Below, one piece after another: positions 1 to 8,427 of a stretch of 27,400 bases of DNA (positions are counted from its first letter, which is position 1; each line of letters opens with the position of its first letter). The stretch spans positions 1-27,400 of the forward strand of contig CALCHI010000014.1 in assembly GCA_937901285.1 (NCBI GenBank), in the 5' to 3' direction. The position numbers and the translations under genes are program-made. The notes under the pieces are model-generated. The model did no database searches. It was not told the origin of the DNA and saw only the letters and a program-made list of their open reading frames with translations. The stretch is from UBA8437 sp003445035. GTDB lineage: Bacteria; Planctomycetota; Planctomycetia; Planctomycetales; Planctomycetaceae.

Positions 1-679
1 TCTGCGGCGACATGTAGCTGGAGTGCGGGTCGAAGCTGTGAGTCATCGACGAGAGATACCTCTGCAGCACCTCGGGCCGTTCGGTCTGTTCGGCAAACCG
101 TTTCACGTTGGTGTATCGCTTGGCAAGCTGCTCACGGGCTTCGGGCAGCTTGGTGTCGTCGAGCTTCTTGGCGAGCAGTTCGGCCTTGATCCGCTTCCGC
201 CACCGCTCGTCGAGTTCCTTGGCCGACTTGCACCACTCGAGGTGATCGGGGTTGGCGATTCGGCTTTCATCGAGTGTGAAATCGTGTTCGGCCTGGATGT
301 GTCCGCTGGCCACCTTGACCTGGCGACGAACCCGCTCGAGAAAAGCCTGGTGAACGGTGAAGGCGAACTTGACGTCACCCCGCAACAACTGGTCATCGAG
401 TTCCTTCTCGAACTTGCGGAACACCTGGATGTCCCTTTCGATGAAGTAGAGCTTCAGCGGGTCGACCGACTCGAGGTACCGTTCGAGCGTCTTTTTCGAG
501 ATGTTGTCGTCGATCTTCTTCTGGCTGATGTGAAACCGGTGGACCAGTTGGCAGACCATCTGGGCCGATTTCTGGTCTTCGGGGGTCGGGTCAAACTGCT
601 GGGCACAGATTGTTCCGCCGGCCAGCAGCAGCAGTCCCAGGAAACACGTCGCAGCCACTCGCCAAGTTGACTTGAACAT
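1..679 (-). CDS. Tail-specific (C-terminal processing) protease, N-terminal part, cut by window edge
   Basis: About 226 residues are visible and the reading frame runs off the left edge without a stop. The start is the ATG at 679, with AGGA about 8 bases upstream. Residues 1-27 form a signal peptide: basic start, hydrophobic core FLGLLLLAGG, likely cleavage after ICA. The rest is charged and helical, with D-x-x-K-L-Y-F near residues 73-79 and F-D-P-H-S-S-Y-M-S-P near 216-225. These are hallmarks of the N-terminal domain of Prc/Tsp-type proteases, which lies before the PDZ and Ser/Lys protease domains. By family it should be a periplasmic or envelope protease that degrades or trims proteins at their C-termini. 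The catalytic domain is outside the window, so activity cannot be judged. It is last in a minus-strand series, 226 bases after a secreted unknown protein. Confidence 0.85.
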   Translation of the reverse strand, partial: MFKSTWRVAATCFLGLLLLAGGTICAQQFDPTPEDQKSAQMVCQLVHRFHISQKKIDDNISKKTLERYLESVDPLKLYFIERDIQVFRKFEKELDDQLLRGDVKFAFTVHQAFLERVRRQVKVASGHIQAEHDFTLDESRIANPDHLEWCKSAKELDERWRKRIKAELLAKKLDDTKLPEAREQLAKRYTNVKRFAEQTERPEVLQRYLSSMTHSFDPHSSYMSPQ

Positions 680-739
680 CCGATGTCCTGTCGTGTCAGG
701 TGCGTTGGAGCCAGTTCCATGCCCGTAGGCCGGGCAGCG

Positions 740-769
740 AAAAAAGATGGTGGGGCGGAAGACGCCGCC
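740..769 (-). terminator. Weak terminator-like hairpin after the secreted-protein gene
   Basis: Read on the minus strand, a GGCGG/CCGCC stem with a six-base loop (754-769) is followed 8 bases later by six T (745-740). The stem is short and the gap to the T-run is too long for a textbook intrinsic terminator, so this is only a candidate. A second small hairpin, GGTCC/GGACC, lies at 852-864. Nothing else is recognisable in the 226-base gap between the two flanking genes. Confidence 0.25.
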
Positions 770-905
770 GGGGCGACATCCATGCCAAGCCTCCATCCTC
801 TCACGCGGATGGTATCTCATCCCAACAAACCGGACAAGGCGGGGGAGATCAGGTCCGCCGGACCGGTCGTTTTGTCGCTGGAGACCGAGCGTGGCTCGAG
901 TCGGC

Positions 906-2318
906 TCAACGGCCGGCCGTACGGGGCCTGGTGGTGGAGATCTCGAGTCTCGAGATGATGTCACGGTCCCGACGTGCCCAGGTCTTCAGCCGATCGCTTT
1001 CGACGGCGAAGACCAGTGAAAGTTGGCGTCCGGAGGGATGTGTGCAGAGGTAGTAGAACCAGTGCATCGGCAGCCCGTGGTCGATGCCGGTGGCCGTGAC
1101 CCGCCAGCCCTGTTGGAGTCGTTGGTCGGGTCGGGATTTCAGGGGTTCGATCGATATCACTTCCCGCAGTCGCGGGCCCAGGGCGGTCTTCACGTCCCGC
1201 AGAAACGCCTCGCGGCCCGTGCCGGATCCCGCATCCACTTTGGGAGCAGTCGAGAGGTTGCATTGGGCGACCAGTCGACCGTTTTCGAGACGCCGCAAAA
1301 TGGACACGTCCGGGGTCTGGTGGAAGACGTGCCAGTTTCGGTCGTACAGGAGCCGGCCATTGCCGGGTGTGGTCAACAGCAGTTGCAGGTGACCCGGAGT
1401 CGGTTGTTTCGGGCAAGTGGCCAGGACGGCCCGATCCAACCTGGCCTTGCTTGTCGCCGGTTTCCGTTCGATCCGCACCTGCGCGACGATTTCCAGTCCG
1501 GGGCTGATTGGCCCGGCCCGGCGGTGTTCTTCGATCGTGATGCTGGCCTGCTTGAGATAGCCGAGTTGATGATCGAAGACCAGCGAGCCGCTGAAGGTCA
1601 CCTGTGACCGGGCCCCGCCGGCTGCACCCTCGGCGGTGCCTTCCAGCAGCACGTCGGCGGTGGTGGCGGTTACCTTGACGACGCGTCCTTTGAGGGAACC
1701 GCGAGTGACCGCGTCGAGACCGGTGATCAGCGGGAGAGTCCAGCGGCCGGGTGTCCAGGCGTGGTCATGGGGCACCTGTCCCAATGGCAACGTGCCGATC
1801 AAGGCCAATGGGTCGGCCGGCAGTTGCAGCAGTTCAACCTCGTCGCCGGTCAGCGGGCCCTCCAGGGAGTAGTGCCTGAGTCCCGACGGGGTGCCCTCGG
1901 TGACGATCGTCCTCCGGGACGCTCTCAGCGATGACTCGGTTGTCCGCCGGTCGACTCGCACTTTGGAAACCGCCGAGGCATAGCTCCGTAGCGTTCTCAG
2001 TGACCGGTGGAATTCCCCGCCCGCCGGAAGTCGACGGGTTTGCCACGAGAGCTGGGCCGAAGCCTGCAGCGGCAGCGGCACGACCCGGTCCACTCCCACC
2101 GGTGCCAGGATTCGGCCTCGAACATCGAGCCGGGCGGTCACTTCGAGCAACCGGTCGGGCTTGGGATCTTCGACCAGCCGAACGGTTGGCTTCTCGAGAT
2201 CGGGTGGACCGGTGTCCTGCGCGCGGCCTCCCGTATCGGTCGCCAGCAGAACCAGCCACGCCATCAGGGCGGGGGACGGCCACGATCGGTTTCGGTTGGT
2301 TGCGGTTTGCCAGGTCAT
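906..2318 (-). CDS. Secreted protein of unknown function (470 aa)
   Basis: I do not recognise a named family. The ATG at 2318 has a strong GGAGGG site 4 bases upstream. Residues 1-34 look like a signal peptide: an Arg-containing n-region, core ALMAWLVLLA, and a possible cleavage after GRA. The body is rich in beta-type segments and Arg/Thr, with no obvious membrane segment or cysteine pattern. The last ~80 residues have the pattern W-F-Y-Y-L, then S-L-V-F-A-V, then D-x-x-I-I-S-R-L. This loosely recalls PsbP/DcrB-like lipid-facing domains, a weak resemblance only. It lies 39 bases downstream of dxs on the same strand and is probably co-transcribed with it. That does not by itself indicate a role in isoprenoid synthesis. 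Confidence 0.8.
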   Translation of the reverse strand: MTWQTATNRNRSWPSPALMAWLVLLATDTGGRAQDTGPPDLEKPTVRLVEDPKPDRLLEVTARLDVRGRILAPVGVDRVVPLPLQASAQLSWQTRRLPAGGEFHRSLRTLRSYASAVSKVRVDRRTTESSLRASRRTIVTEGTPSGLRHYSLEGPLTGDEVELLQLPADPLALIGTLPLGQVPHDHAWTPGRWTLPLITGLDAVTRGSLKGRVVKVTATTADVLLEGTAEGAAGGARSQVTFSGSLVFDHQLGYLKQASITIEEHRRAGPISPGLEIVAQVRIERKPATSKARLDRAVLATCPKQPTPGHLQLLLTTPGNGRLLYDRNWHVFHQTPDVSILRRLENGRLVAQCNLSTAPKVDAGSGTGREAFLRDVKTALGPRLREVISIEPLKSRPDQRLQQGWRVTATGIDHGLPMHWFYYLCTHPSGRQLSLVFAVESDRLKTWARRDRDIISRLEISTTRPRTAGR

Positions 2319-2357
2319 CGATCCCTCCTTGGATCGTTGGCATCCGACGGTCGGGTG

Positions 2358-4268
2358 TCAGTTGTCGACCACCGATGCAGATGTTGCCGCACGGGTGCGG
2401 GCGGTTTCGATCAAGCCGTCGACATCCAGTCCATGCAGGGACAGCAGTTCGTTCCGGTCTCCGAGTTCGATGTACGCATCGGGCAGCCCGCTGCGGTGCA
2501 GTCGTCGGGTGTCGAGCTGAGAATCCACGGCGGCTTCGACCGCGGCAGACCCGAATCCTCCGGCCAGCACGTTCTCCTCGACGGTGATCACGAATCCGCA
2601 CTCGGTCAGCGCCCGTTCCAGTGTCAGGGTGTCGAACGGTTTGACGAAGCGAGCGTTGACCACTCCCACGTCCAGCCCGTGCTCGTCGGCCAGTCGATCG
2701 GCAGCCGCAACGCAGTTGGCCAGCAGGCTGCCACAGGCCAGGAAGACTCCGTCACGGCCCCAGCGGATCACTTCACTCTCTCCCAGGGCGACCGCTGCCG
2801 GTGAACGCTCGATCGTCTCGATCGCGGTCTTGGGGTATCTGAGGGCGACCGGCCCGTCGTGCGACAGTGCGAAGCTGAGCATCGGTTCGATGTCGTGCGA
2901 ATCTCCGGGGGCCATGACAGTCAACCCGGGAAACGGACGGAGGTAAGAGTGGTCGAACACCCCGTGGTGCGTTGGACCGTCGGGACCACACAGGCCCGAG
3001 CGGTCGAGGCAGAATGTGACCGGCAGTCCCTGCAGGGCGACTTCCTGGAATATCTGGTCGAACCCTCTTTGCAGGAACGTGCTGTAGATGGCGACGATCG
3101 GCTTCATGCCCGCCTTGGCCATCCCCGCCGCGAACGCCACCGCGTGGCCCTCGCAGATCCCGGTGTCGAAAAACCGGTCCGGGAAATCCTCACGGACACG
3201 GTCCAGCTTGTTGCCGGCACACATCGCGGCGGTGAGGACGACCACCTTCGGGTCGGTCTCCATCTCCCGGTAGATTGCCTCGCTGACGACGTTGGTGTAG
3301 GCCGGGGCCGAGGCGGACGAGACCGAGATCACCTCGTCGTCATCGGATCGCTGGAACGGCGCTGGCGTGTGAAACTTGACCGGGTCTTCGCTGGCTGGCC
3401 GGAAGCCGTGTCCCTTTTCGGTAAACACGTGCAGCAGCACCGGGCCGCGAACGTTCTTGACCATGTCGAGATAGCTTCGGAGCGAGAGCAGGTCGTGGCC
3501 GTCGACAGGACCGATGTAGCGAAAACCGAGTTCTTCGAAGAGCATTCCGCCGTGGAGGAACCCCTTGACGGCATCCTTGATTCCTCCGAGGACGTTTTCG
3601 ACGGACTGTCCGACGACGGGGACCTTGTTCAGGAACGCCTGGACGTCGCGTTTGAGCCCGTCGTAGAACGGGGCCGTGCGGGCCTTGTCCAGTGTGGAGG
3701 CCAGTCCGCCGACCCGCGGGCAGATGCCCATCTCGTTGTCGTTGAGAATGACCAGGACGTCCTTGTTCAGGCCCGCCGCGTTGTTGAAGGCCTCGAAGAC
3801 GATTCCCGACGGCAGGGCCCCGTCACCGATCACCGCGACCGCCTTGCGGTCCTCATCACCCAGCAGGTCGTCTCCGGTCTTCAGTCCCAGCACGCTCGAG
3901 ACGCTGGCACCGGCGTGGCCAGTCATGAACAGGTCGAAATCGCTTTCGTCGGGATTGGGATACCCCATCAACCCGCCACGCTGCCGCATCGTGTGAAATT
4001 CCGCGTATCGGCCGGTCAGCAGCTTGTGGGGATAGACCTGGTGGCCGGTGTCCCAGATCAGCCGGTCCTGGCGAAAGTCGAAAACCAGGTGCAGGGCGAT
4101 AGCCAGTTCGACGACGCCAAGATTGCTGGCGAAGTGCGCGGTGCGGTCCGAGACGACGGTGCAGAGCACCTCCCGGATTTCGTCGGCCAGTTGCAGCAGT
4201 TGCTCGTCGGTGTACTCGCCGAGTTCTTCGGGCGAATCCAGCAGCGGCAACAGTTCGAGGTCGGTCAC
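2358..4268 (-). CDS. dxs: 1-deoxy-D-xylulose-5-phosphate synthase
   Basis: This enzyme condenses pyruvate and glyceraldehyde 3-phosphate to DXP, the first step of the methylerythritol phosphate route to isoprenoids, using thiamine diphosphate and Mg2+ in the cytoplasm. At 636 residues it is the usual length (about 620). Seen in the sequence: the H45 region T-A-H-F-A-S-N-L-G, the ThDP motif GDG (148-150) to NDN (176-178), the Y-x-G-P-V-D-G-H-D block near 251-259, the catalytic glutamate in G-I-C-E-G-H (E373), and D-R-S-G-L-C-G-P-D-G-P-T-H-H-G near 422-436. The segment usually read as G-H-S-S-T-S is here G-H-A-G-A-S (118-122), a small variation. Translation starts at GTG 4268, immediately after the ispA-like stop TAG (4271-4269), so the two are very likely translationally coupled. 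Confidence 0.96.
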   Translation of the reverse strand: MTDLELLPLLDSPEELGEYTDEQLLQLADEIREVLCTVVSDRTAHFASNLGVVELAIALHLVFDFRQDRLIWDTGHQVYPHKLLTGRYAEFHTMRQRGGLMGYPNPDESDFDLFMTGHAGASVSSVLGLKTGDDLLGDEDRKAVAVIGDGALPSGIVFEAFNNAAGLNKDVLVILNDNEMGICPRVGGLASTLDKARTAPFYDGLKRDVQAFLNKVPVVGQSVENVLGGIKDAVKGFLHGGMLFEELGFRYIGPVDGHDLLSLRSYLDMVKNVRGPVLLHVFTEKGHGFRPASEDPVKFHTPAPFQRSDDDEVISVSSASAPAYTNVVSEAIYREMETDPKVVVLTAAMCAGNKLDRVREDFPDRFFDTGICEGHAVAFAAGMAKAGMKPIVAIYSTFLQRGFDQIFQEVALQGLPVTFCLDRSGLCGPDGPTHHGVFDHSYLRPFPGLTVMAPGDSHDIEPMLSFALSHDGPVALRYPKTAIETIERSPAAVALGESEVIRWGRDGVFLACGSLLANCVAAADRLADEHGLDVGVVNARFVKPFDTLTLERALTECGFVITVEENVLAGGFGSAAVEAAVDSQLDTRRLHRSGLPDAYIELGDRNELLSLHGLDVDGLIETARTRAATSASVVDN

Positions 4269-5162
4269 CTAATGGTCCCTCTCGATGACGAACTCGGCCA
4301 GGACTTTCAGCGGCTCGCCGGATTCTCCCAGCGGTTCCACCGCAGCACAGGCCGATGCGATGCAGTTCCGGGCCAACCCGCGACTCCTGTCGCTTCCGGC
4401 CAGTGCCGGGTAGGTCCACTTGCCCAGGTGGGCATCACGTCCGGAGGTTTTTCCCGTGCGGTTGATGTCACCCTCGACATCAAGCAGGTCGTCGGCGACC
4501 TGAAAGGCCAGGCCGACCTGCTGGCCGTAATCGAGCAGGCTCTCGCGCACCTGTTTGTCGGCACCGGCGACGACGGCTCCGAGTTCGAGGCTGGCGGCCA
4601 GCAAGCGGCCGGTCTTGCGGCGGTGAATGGCTCCGAGCACCTGGAGGGGATCGTCGACGCTTTCCGGTGGCGTGTCGGTTGCGGCCAGGTCGGCCACCTG
4701 TCCGCCGACCATGCCGTCACTGCCGGCGGCCGACGCGAGTACGCGGCAGCACTCGGCGGCGACGACCGGATCGGGGAGATCGGTGGCGAGGATTTCGAAG
4801 GCGCGGGTCAAAAGGGCGTCGCCGGCCAGGATCGCCATCGCCTCACCGAAGGCCACGTGGCTGGTCGGGCGGCCGCGGCGGAGATCGTCGTCATCCATCG
4901 CCGGCAGGTCGTCGTGGATCAGTGAGTAGGTGTGGACCATCTCGACGGCACAGGCTGCCGGCATCGCGTCACGCGGATCGGACCCACAGGCCTCGGCGGC
5001 CAGCAATACCAGGATCGGCCGCAGTCGCTTGCCGCCAGCCATGAGGCTGTACCGCATTGCCTCGAGCAGGTCCGGCGGAGTGTCCGGACCCGATGGCAAG
5101 GCCTCGATCAATGCCTCCTCGATTTGAGGGGCATAGCGAGCCAGCGTTTCTTCGGCGTTCAT
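4269..5162 (-). CDS. ispA: Polyprenyl diphosphate synthase (farnesyl/geranylgeranyl type)
   Basis: This trans-prenyltransferase elongates allylic diphosphates with isopentenyl diphosphate and acts directly downstream of the MEP pathway. It is 297 residues from the ATG at 5162. A GTG at 5177 would add five residues; neither start has a clear ribosome binding site. Seen: A-G-G-K-R-L-R-P near residue 43, the first Asp-rich motif D-D-L-P-A-M-D-D-D-D near residue 84, the following R-R-G-R-P-T, and the second Asp-rich motif F-Q-V-A-D-D-L-L-D-V. These bind substrate through Mg2+. Chain-length specificity cannot be settled by eye, so the symbol indicates the family rather than a proven farnesyl product. 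Its stop codon abuts the dxs start, an arrangement known in several bacteria. Confidence 0.93.
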   Translation of the reverse strand: MNAEETLARYAPQIEEALIEALPSGPDTPPDLLEAMRYSLMAGGKRLRPILVLLAAEACGSDPRDAMPAACAVEMVHTYSLIHDDLPAMDDDDLRRGRPTSHVAFGEAMAILAGDALLTRAFEILATDLPDPVVAAECCRVLASAAGSDGMVGGQVADLAATDTPPESVDDPLQVLGAIHRRKTGRLLAASLELGAVVAGADKQVRESLLDYGQQVGLAFQVADDLLDVEGDINRTGKTSGRDAHLGKWTYPALAGSDRSRGLARNCIASACAAVEPLGESGEPLKVLAEFVIERDH

Positions 5163-5225
5163 TGTATGTGCGGACACGGGACCGTGTGCGGTAACAGGGA
5201 CGCGGAGGGACGAGAGGTGGAGAGC

Positions 5226-5231
5226 ATTCTA
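5226..5231 (-). promoter_or_regulatory. Possible -10 box for ispA-dxs
   Basis: TAGAAT (five of six matches to TATAAT) on the minus strand lies 64 bases before the ATG at 5162. No convincing -35 sits at 16-18 bases, so this is only a candidate for the ispA-dxs transcription unit. Confidence 0.25.
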
Positions 5232-5282
5232 CCCGTGGTCGAACAGGCCGAGAATAGCAACCCGGTTCAGTTGGCAGGGGAC

Positions 5283-6467
5283 TCAGTCTGAGGCTGTGGC
5301 CAGTTGCAGGCCGATCCGACACGCTTGCAGATAACTCTCGACATGCAACGACTCGTTGACGGTGTGGATGTCCTGCTGGCCGCAGCCGAGTGTGACGGTG
5401 GGGATTCCGTGAGCGACCATCCAGTTGGCGTCCAGGCCCCCATTGGAGATCCGTACTCCCGGTTCCAAACCAACAGACTCGACGGCCGAGAGTGCCGTTT
5501 GCACGCAGGGTTCGTTTTCCGAGAGCATGAACGCCTCGTACTTCAACTGGGGGTCGAAGTGGACGCGTGCGGTTTTTCTGGCGGTGTTGCGGACGTTGCG
5601 GGCTGCCCGCTGGAAGGCCTTTTTGAACTCGGCGACGATCCGCTTGCGGAACTTGGGGTCGTGGCTACGGGCTTCGGCCTTGAGCGTCAGCTGGGGCGTC
5701 ACAACGTTGGTGGCATCGCCGGCGTTGATGATTCCCACGTTGCTGGTTCCACGGTTTCGCCCCTTTTCGATCAGTCCGTGCCAGCCGTTTTCGGTCAGGT
5801 CGGCGATCGCCAGGCTCGCCACAGCAATGGCACTGACACCATCTTCGGGGTGACCCCCGGCGTGGCTGGCGATGCCATCGATCACCACGTCGATGCTGTA
5901 GTCGCCGGTGGCCCCCACGACGGCCAGCCCGGGAGCTCCGCCATCCCAGTTGAAGCCCATGCCGGGTTTGCCGAGTCTCGAAAGGCTGACGAAGCGAGCC
6001 CCGTAGAGCCCGATTTCCTCCTGGATCGGGAAAAACAGTGTCAGCGGTGGATGGGGCAGGTCCTGTTTCAGGATTTCGAGCACGGAGGTCAGGACCACGC
6101 ACGCCCCGGCGCGGTCATCGCCACCCAGGGCGGTCGAGGCGTCACGGGACTCGATCAGCCCACCCCGGCGGACCGGCCGACAACCGACGCACAGCGGCAC
6201 GGTGTCGATGTGTGCCATCAGTAGACGGCGGGGCGCACGGATTGTGCCGGGCAGCTTGACGACCAGGTTGCCCACCTCGCCACCAGCGGGGCTGCGGTTG
6301 TTGGCCGTGTCGTGCCGGATCGCTTTTGACGGTACACCGGCCTTCCGCAAGCGAGCGGTGATCGCCTCGGCCACCTCTCGCTCATGTCCACTTTTGCCGG
6401 GAATCGCCATCAGCGTGGTCACCAGGTCGACGGCGGCGGACTTGTTGATCGAAAACGGCTTGGACAT
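5283..6467 (-). CDS. M20-family zinc metallopeptidase (PepT-like)
   Basis: This is a cytoplasmic-type co-catalytic zinc hydrolase of the M20 clan; the family includes tripeptidases, carboxypeptidases and amidohydrolases. I chose the ATG at 6467 (394 aa). The frame is open to a TTG at 6554, but the extra 29 residues do not look like part of the fold. Metal and catalytic residues are all in place: A-H-I-D (H86, D88), G-G-D-D-R-A-G (D117/D118), Q-E-E-I-G (E150 general base, E151), N-W-D-G (D175), and the late D-I-H-T-V-N-E-S histidine. The lid domain with its dimerisation segment (D-G-I-A-S-H-A-G) lies in the middle. PepT-type tripeptide aminopeptidase is the closest guess; the substrate is not certain. 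There is no signal peptide from this start. Confidence 0.9.
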   Translation of the reverse strand: MSKPFSINKSAAVDLVTTLMAIPGKSGHEREVAEAITARLRKAGVPSKAIRHDTANNRSPAGGEVGNLVVKLPGTIRAPRRLLMAHIDTVPLCVGCRPVRRGGLIESRDASTALGGDDRAGACVVLTSVLEILKQDLPHPPLTLFFPIQEEIGLYGARFVSLSRLGKPGMGFNWDGGAPGLAVVGATGDYSIDVVIDGIASHAGGHPEDGVSAIAVASLAIADLTENGWHGLIEKGRNRGTSNVGIINAGDATNVVTPQLTLKAEARSHDPKFRKRIVAEFKKAFQRAARNVRNTARKTARVHFDPQLKYEAFMLSENEPCVQTALSAVESVGLEPGVRISNGGLDANWMVAHGIPTVTLGCGQQDIHTVNESLHVESYLQACRIGLQLATASD

Positions 6468-6568
6468 GTCGCGGGTCTCTGGAGTGCTGGCTGCCGGAAG
6501 GTGTTTGGTGGGCCGGGCAAACGACGGCTTGAAGCCTCGGGGCAACGAGGTCAATATGACGGCCTCTA

Positions 6569-6596
6569 AACATACCGCCCGCGTCTCGAATCACAA
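6569..6596 (-). promoter_or_regulatory. Candidate promoter for the M20 peptidase gene
   Basis: On the minus strand TTGTGA (6596-6591) and TATGTT (6574-6569) are separated by 16 bases, each four of six to consensus. Transcription would begin near 6562, about 95 bases before the ATG. This would place the alternative TTG start (6554) almost at the 5' end, which supports the ATG. Confidence 0.3.
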
Positions 6597-6604
6597 TCGA
6601 TAAC

Positions 6605-7552
6605 ATGTCCACCGACACTCCCTCGCCTCGCCTCGATTGCCACATCGCCAACGACACCGAACGAGCTGCAGCATTCGGCAATGTCCACGAATGCTGGGGT
6701 GACGAGCGGTCGGTCGAGGATTACGTTGCGTGGCGAATGCAGTCGATCCAGCACGCCCGGGCCAGTTGGTATGTCGGGTGCGTCGACGGTCGGGTCGCCA
6801 CGTCGCTGGGAGCCTATCCGATCGTGTTGCGGGCCGGTGGGCAATCGTGGCCGGGATATGGGATTGGCGCCGTTCACACCCCGCCGGAGTTCAGGCGGCG
6901 GGGCTATGCCGCGACCCTGATGGCCTGGGGCCAACAGCAGCAACTCGACGCCGGGGCACAGTTCGGGCTGCTCTATTCGGACATCAAGCCCGAGTACTAC
7001 GGGGCAATGGGGTATCGGCTGTGCGAATCACATTATGCGTGGGCGGTGCCCCGTGCGGGTGCGAGGCCAGACGGGGCAGGGCAGCTCGTGCGATTCGATC
7101 CGGCCGAATCGGCCGAGGCGTTGGCTGGGATGTACGCGACAGTCCAGTCTCCCCGGAGTATCTGGATCGAGCGTGATGAGGTCTACTGGGACTGGGTGCG
7201 AGGGCGATACCCCGAACACGAGTGGTACTGGTGGGTGGCCGAGGGTCACGATGGCCCGGCCGGTTATGTCCAGTTGAAGCCGACCGCGACGGAGACTCGG
7301 GTTTTCGACTGGGGCGTGCTTCCCGGTGGGGACGAGCGGGCCTTCTGGGAGTCGGTGATCGAATGGGCGGCCGCTCACGGCATCGCACGAATCGGCGGCT
7401 GGCTACCGTCAACGGAAGCGATTTCCCAGTGCCTTGAGGTCACTCCCAGGATCAAGGAACTGACCATGCTCAGTCCCCTGACTCCAGATGCTCCATGGGA
7501 CGACGCCTACAGGCGGGACGCCGCCTGGTTCACCGAGTGCGATCACATCTAG
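6605..7552 (+). CDS. GNAT-family N-acetyltransferase (315 aa)
   Basis: This should be an acetyl-CoA-dependent N-acetyltransferase; the acceptor is unknown. The acetyl-CoA motif A is the strand A-V-H-T-P-P-E-F followed by R-R-R-G-Y-A (residues 89-102). The motif B region L-L-Y-S-D-I-K-P-E-Y-Y-G-A-M-G-Y near 122-137 supports a GNAT fold. At 315 residues it is about twice a minimal GNAT. The C-terminal ~150 residues (W-Y-W-W-V-A-E near 211, then G-Y-V-Q-L-K) suggest a second, degenerate GNAT-like domain as in Eis-type proteins. The gene diverges from the M20 peptidase across 137 bases and ends 6 bases before the convergent nuclease-like gene. The ATG at 6605 is chosen as the first methionine of the conserved part, although no strong ribosome site is visible. 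Confidence 0.87.
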   Translation: MSTDTPSPRLDCHIANDTERAAAFGNVHECWGDERSVEDYVAWRMQSIQHARASWYVGCVDGRVATSLGAYPIVLRAGGQSWPGYGIGAVHTPPEFRRRGYAATLMAWGQQQQLDAGAQFGLLYSDIKPEYYGAMGYRLCESHYAWAVPRAGARPDGAGQLVRFDPAESAEALAGMYATVQSPRSIWIERDEVYWDWVRGRYPEHEWYWWVAEGHDGPAGYVQLKPTATETRVFDWGVLPGGDERAFWESVIEWAAAHGIARIGGWLPSTEAISQCLEVTPRIKELTMLSPLTPDAPWDDAYRRDAAWFTECDHI

Positions 7553-7558
7553 CGACCG

Positions 7559-8302
7559 CTAGACCCCTTCGTCGACCGCGGCTCGCCGATACGCACACCA
7601 CTCGCACTGCTCGTTCGCGTCGGGTGCCTCGTCGGCTGACATGCACGCGTGTGCAGCGACGATTGTTGGTTCAACCCAACGGTCGTCTCCGGAGTGCTTG
7701 AGCAGGTGGGTCTGAAAGATCAGTTGCCCGTTGAATGCATCGAGCAGCGTGTCGGCGTTGACGTAGACAAAGTAGCCGATGTCGGAAACGTCGAATCCGT
7801 TTTGTCTCAACAGCCACTGGTAGACCTCCATCTGCCGCTTGTAGGACTCCTTCCACTTTCCCTCGAGAGTGATCGGCTTGGTGGTGCTGGTGGATTTGTA
7901 GTCGACGACCAGCAGGCGGCCGGCGGGAGTGATCCAGACGTCATCGATCGCTCCGGTGATCGTCAGGTTGGTTTCGGCGTGGTGGACCTGCACCCCCGTG
8001 AAGTTGGCCCGCCATGCGTCCAGCTCGGGATGCTGAAACGGGATGGCGTTGATCCGGTGTTCAACCATCAATGGATGGGGAGCCTGGATTTCCCGGTAGC
8101 TGTCGAACTCCTTCTTCAACAACGTATCGGTGGCACTGTTGATCAGGAACGGCGGCCCCGGCACGCGACCGACGCCCAGGCGTCGGTCGAGGTAGAAGCA
8201 ACGGGGGCAACGACGGAAGAGGTCGATCTTCGATCGGCTGACCTTGAAGGGCTTGGTGCTGCTGGGATCGTAGATGTTCCGTGAACGCTTGCCGAGTGCC
8301 AT
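7559..8302 (-). CDS. PD-(D/E)XK nuclease-superfamily protein with two CxxC pairs
   Basis: The 247-residue protein has the RecB/Cas4-like nuclease core. The entry motif S-R-S-K-I-D-L-F-R-R-C-P-R-C spans 22-35. G-A-I-D gives metal-binding D120, V-V-D-Y-K-S gives the D-x-K pair (D134, K136), and Q-M-E-V-Y at 157-161 is the RecB-type motif. Two cysteines near the N-terminus (C32, C35) and two near the C-terminus (C233, C236) bracket the core. This arrangement resembles the Fe-S staple of Cas4/AddB nucleases, but with a 2+2 rather than 1+3 split. It has no helicase domain and no cas or addAB neighbours. A stand-alone DNA exonuclease or repair factor is the simplest inference. It starts at ATG 8302 and is the downstream gene of the small winged-helix protein, 264 bases away. 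Confidence 0.85.
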   Translation of the reverse strand: MALGKRSRNIYDPSSTKPFKVSRSKIDLFRRCPRCFYLDRRLGVGRVPGPPFLINSATDTLLKKEFDSYREIQAPHPLMVEHRINAIPFQHPELDAWRANFTGVQVHHAETNLTITGAIDDVWITPAGRLLVVDYKSTSTTKPITLEGKWKESYKRQMEVYQWLLRQNGFDVSDIGYFVYVNADTLLDAFNGQLIFQTHLLKHSGDDRWVEPTIVAAHACMSADEAPDANEQCEWCAYRRAAVDEGV

Positions 8303-8427
8303 GGCGGGCTCATCCGTTCATGGGACGGGGCTGGGTTGCTATTCGTCGAGAATCGGCGGGGAGTTGGAACACCGGGTGTTCTGCAGTTGATCGGCCCGTC
8401 TGATGCTCATTAATTACCACAGGAACC

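Noticed and set aside
23..670. 215-residue plus-strand ORF
   Set aside because: It is antisense to the tail-specific protease, whose signal peptide and F-D-P-H-S-S-Y motif are clear on the minus strand.
909..920. Twelve-base perfect palindrome ACGGCCGGCCGT
   Set aside because: It lies within the last codons of the secreted-protein gene, and such GC palindromes are expected by chance in this DNA.
2859..4925. 688-residue plus-strand ORF, the longest frame in the window
   Set aside because: It lies opposite dxs and the polyprenyl synthase, both of which have all catalytic motifs. High GC content creates such antisense frames.
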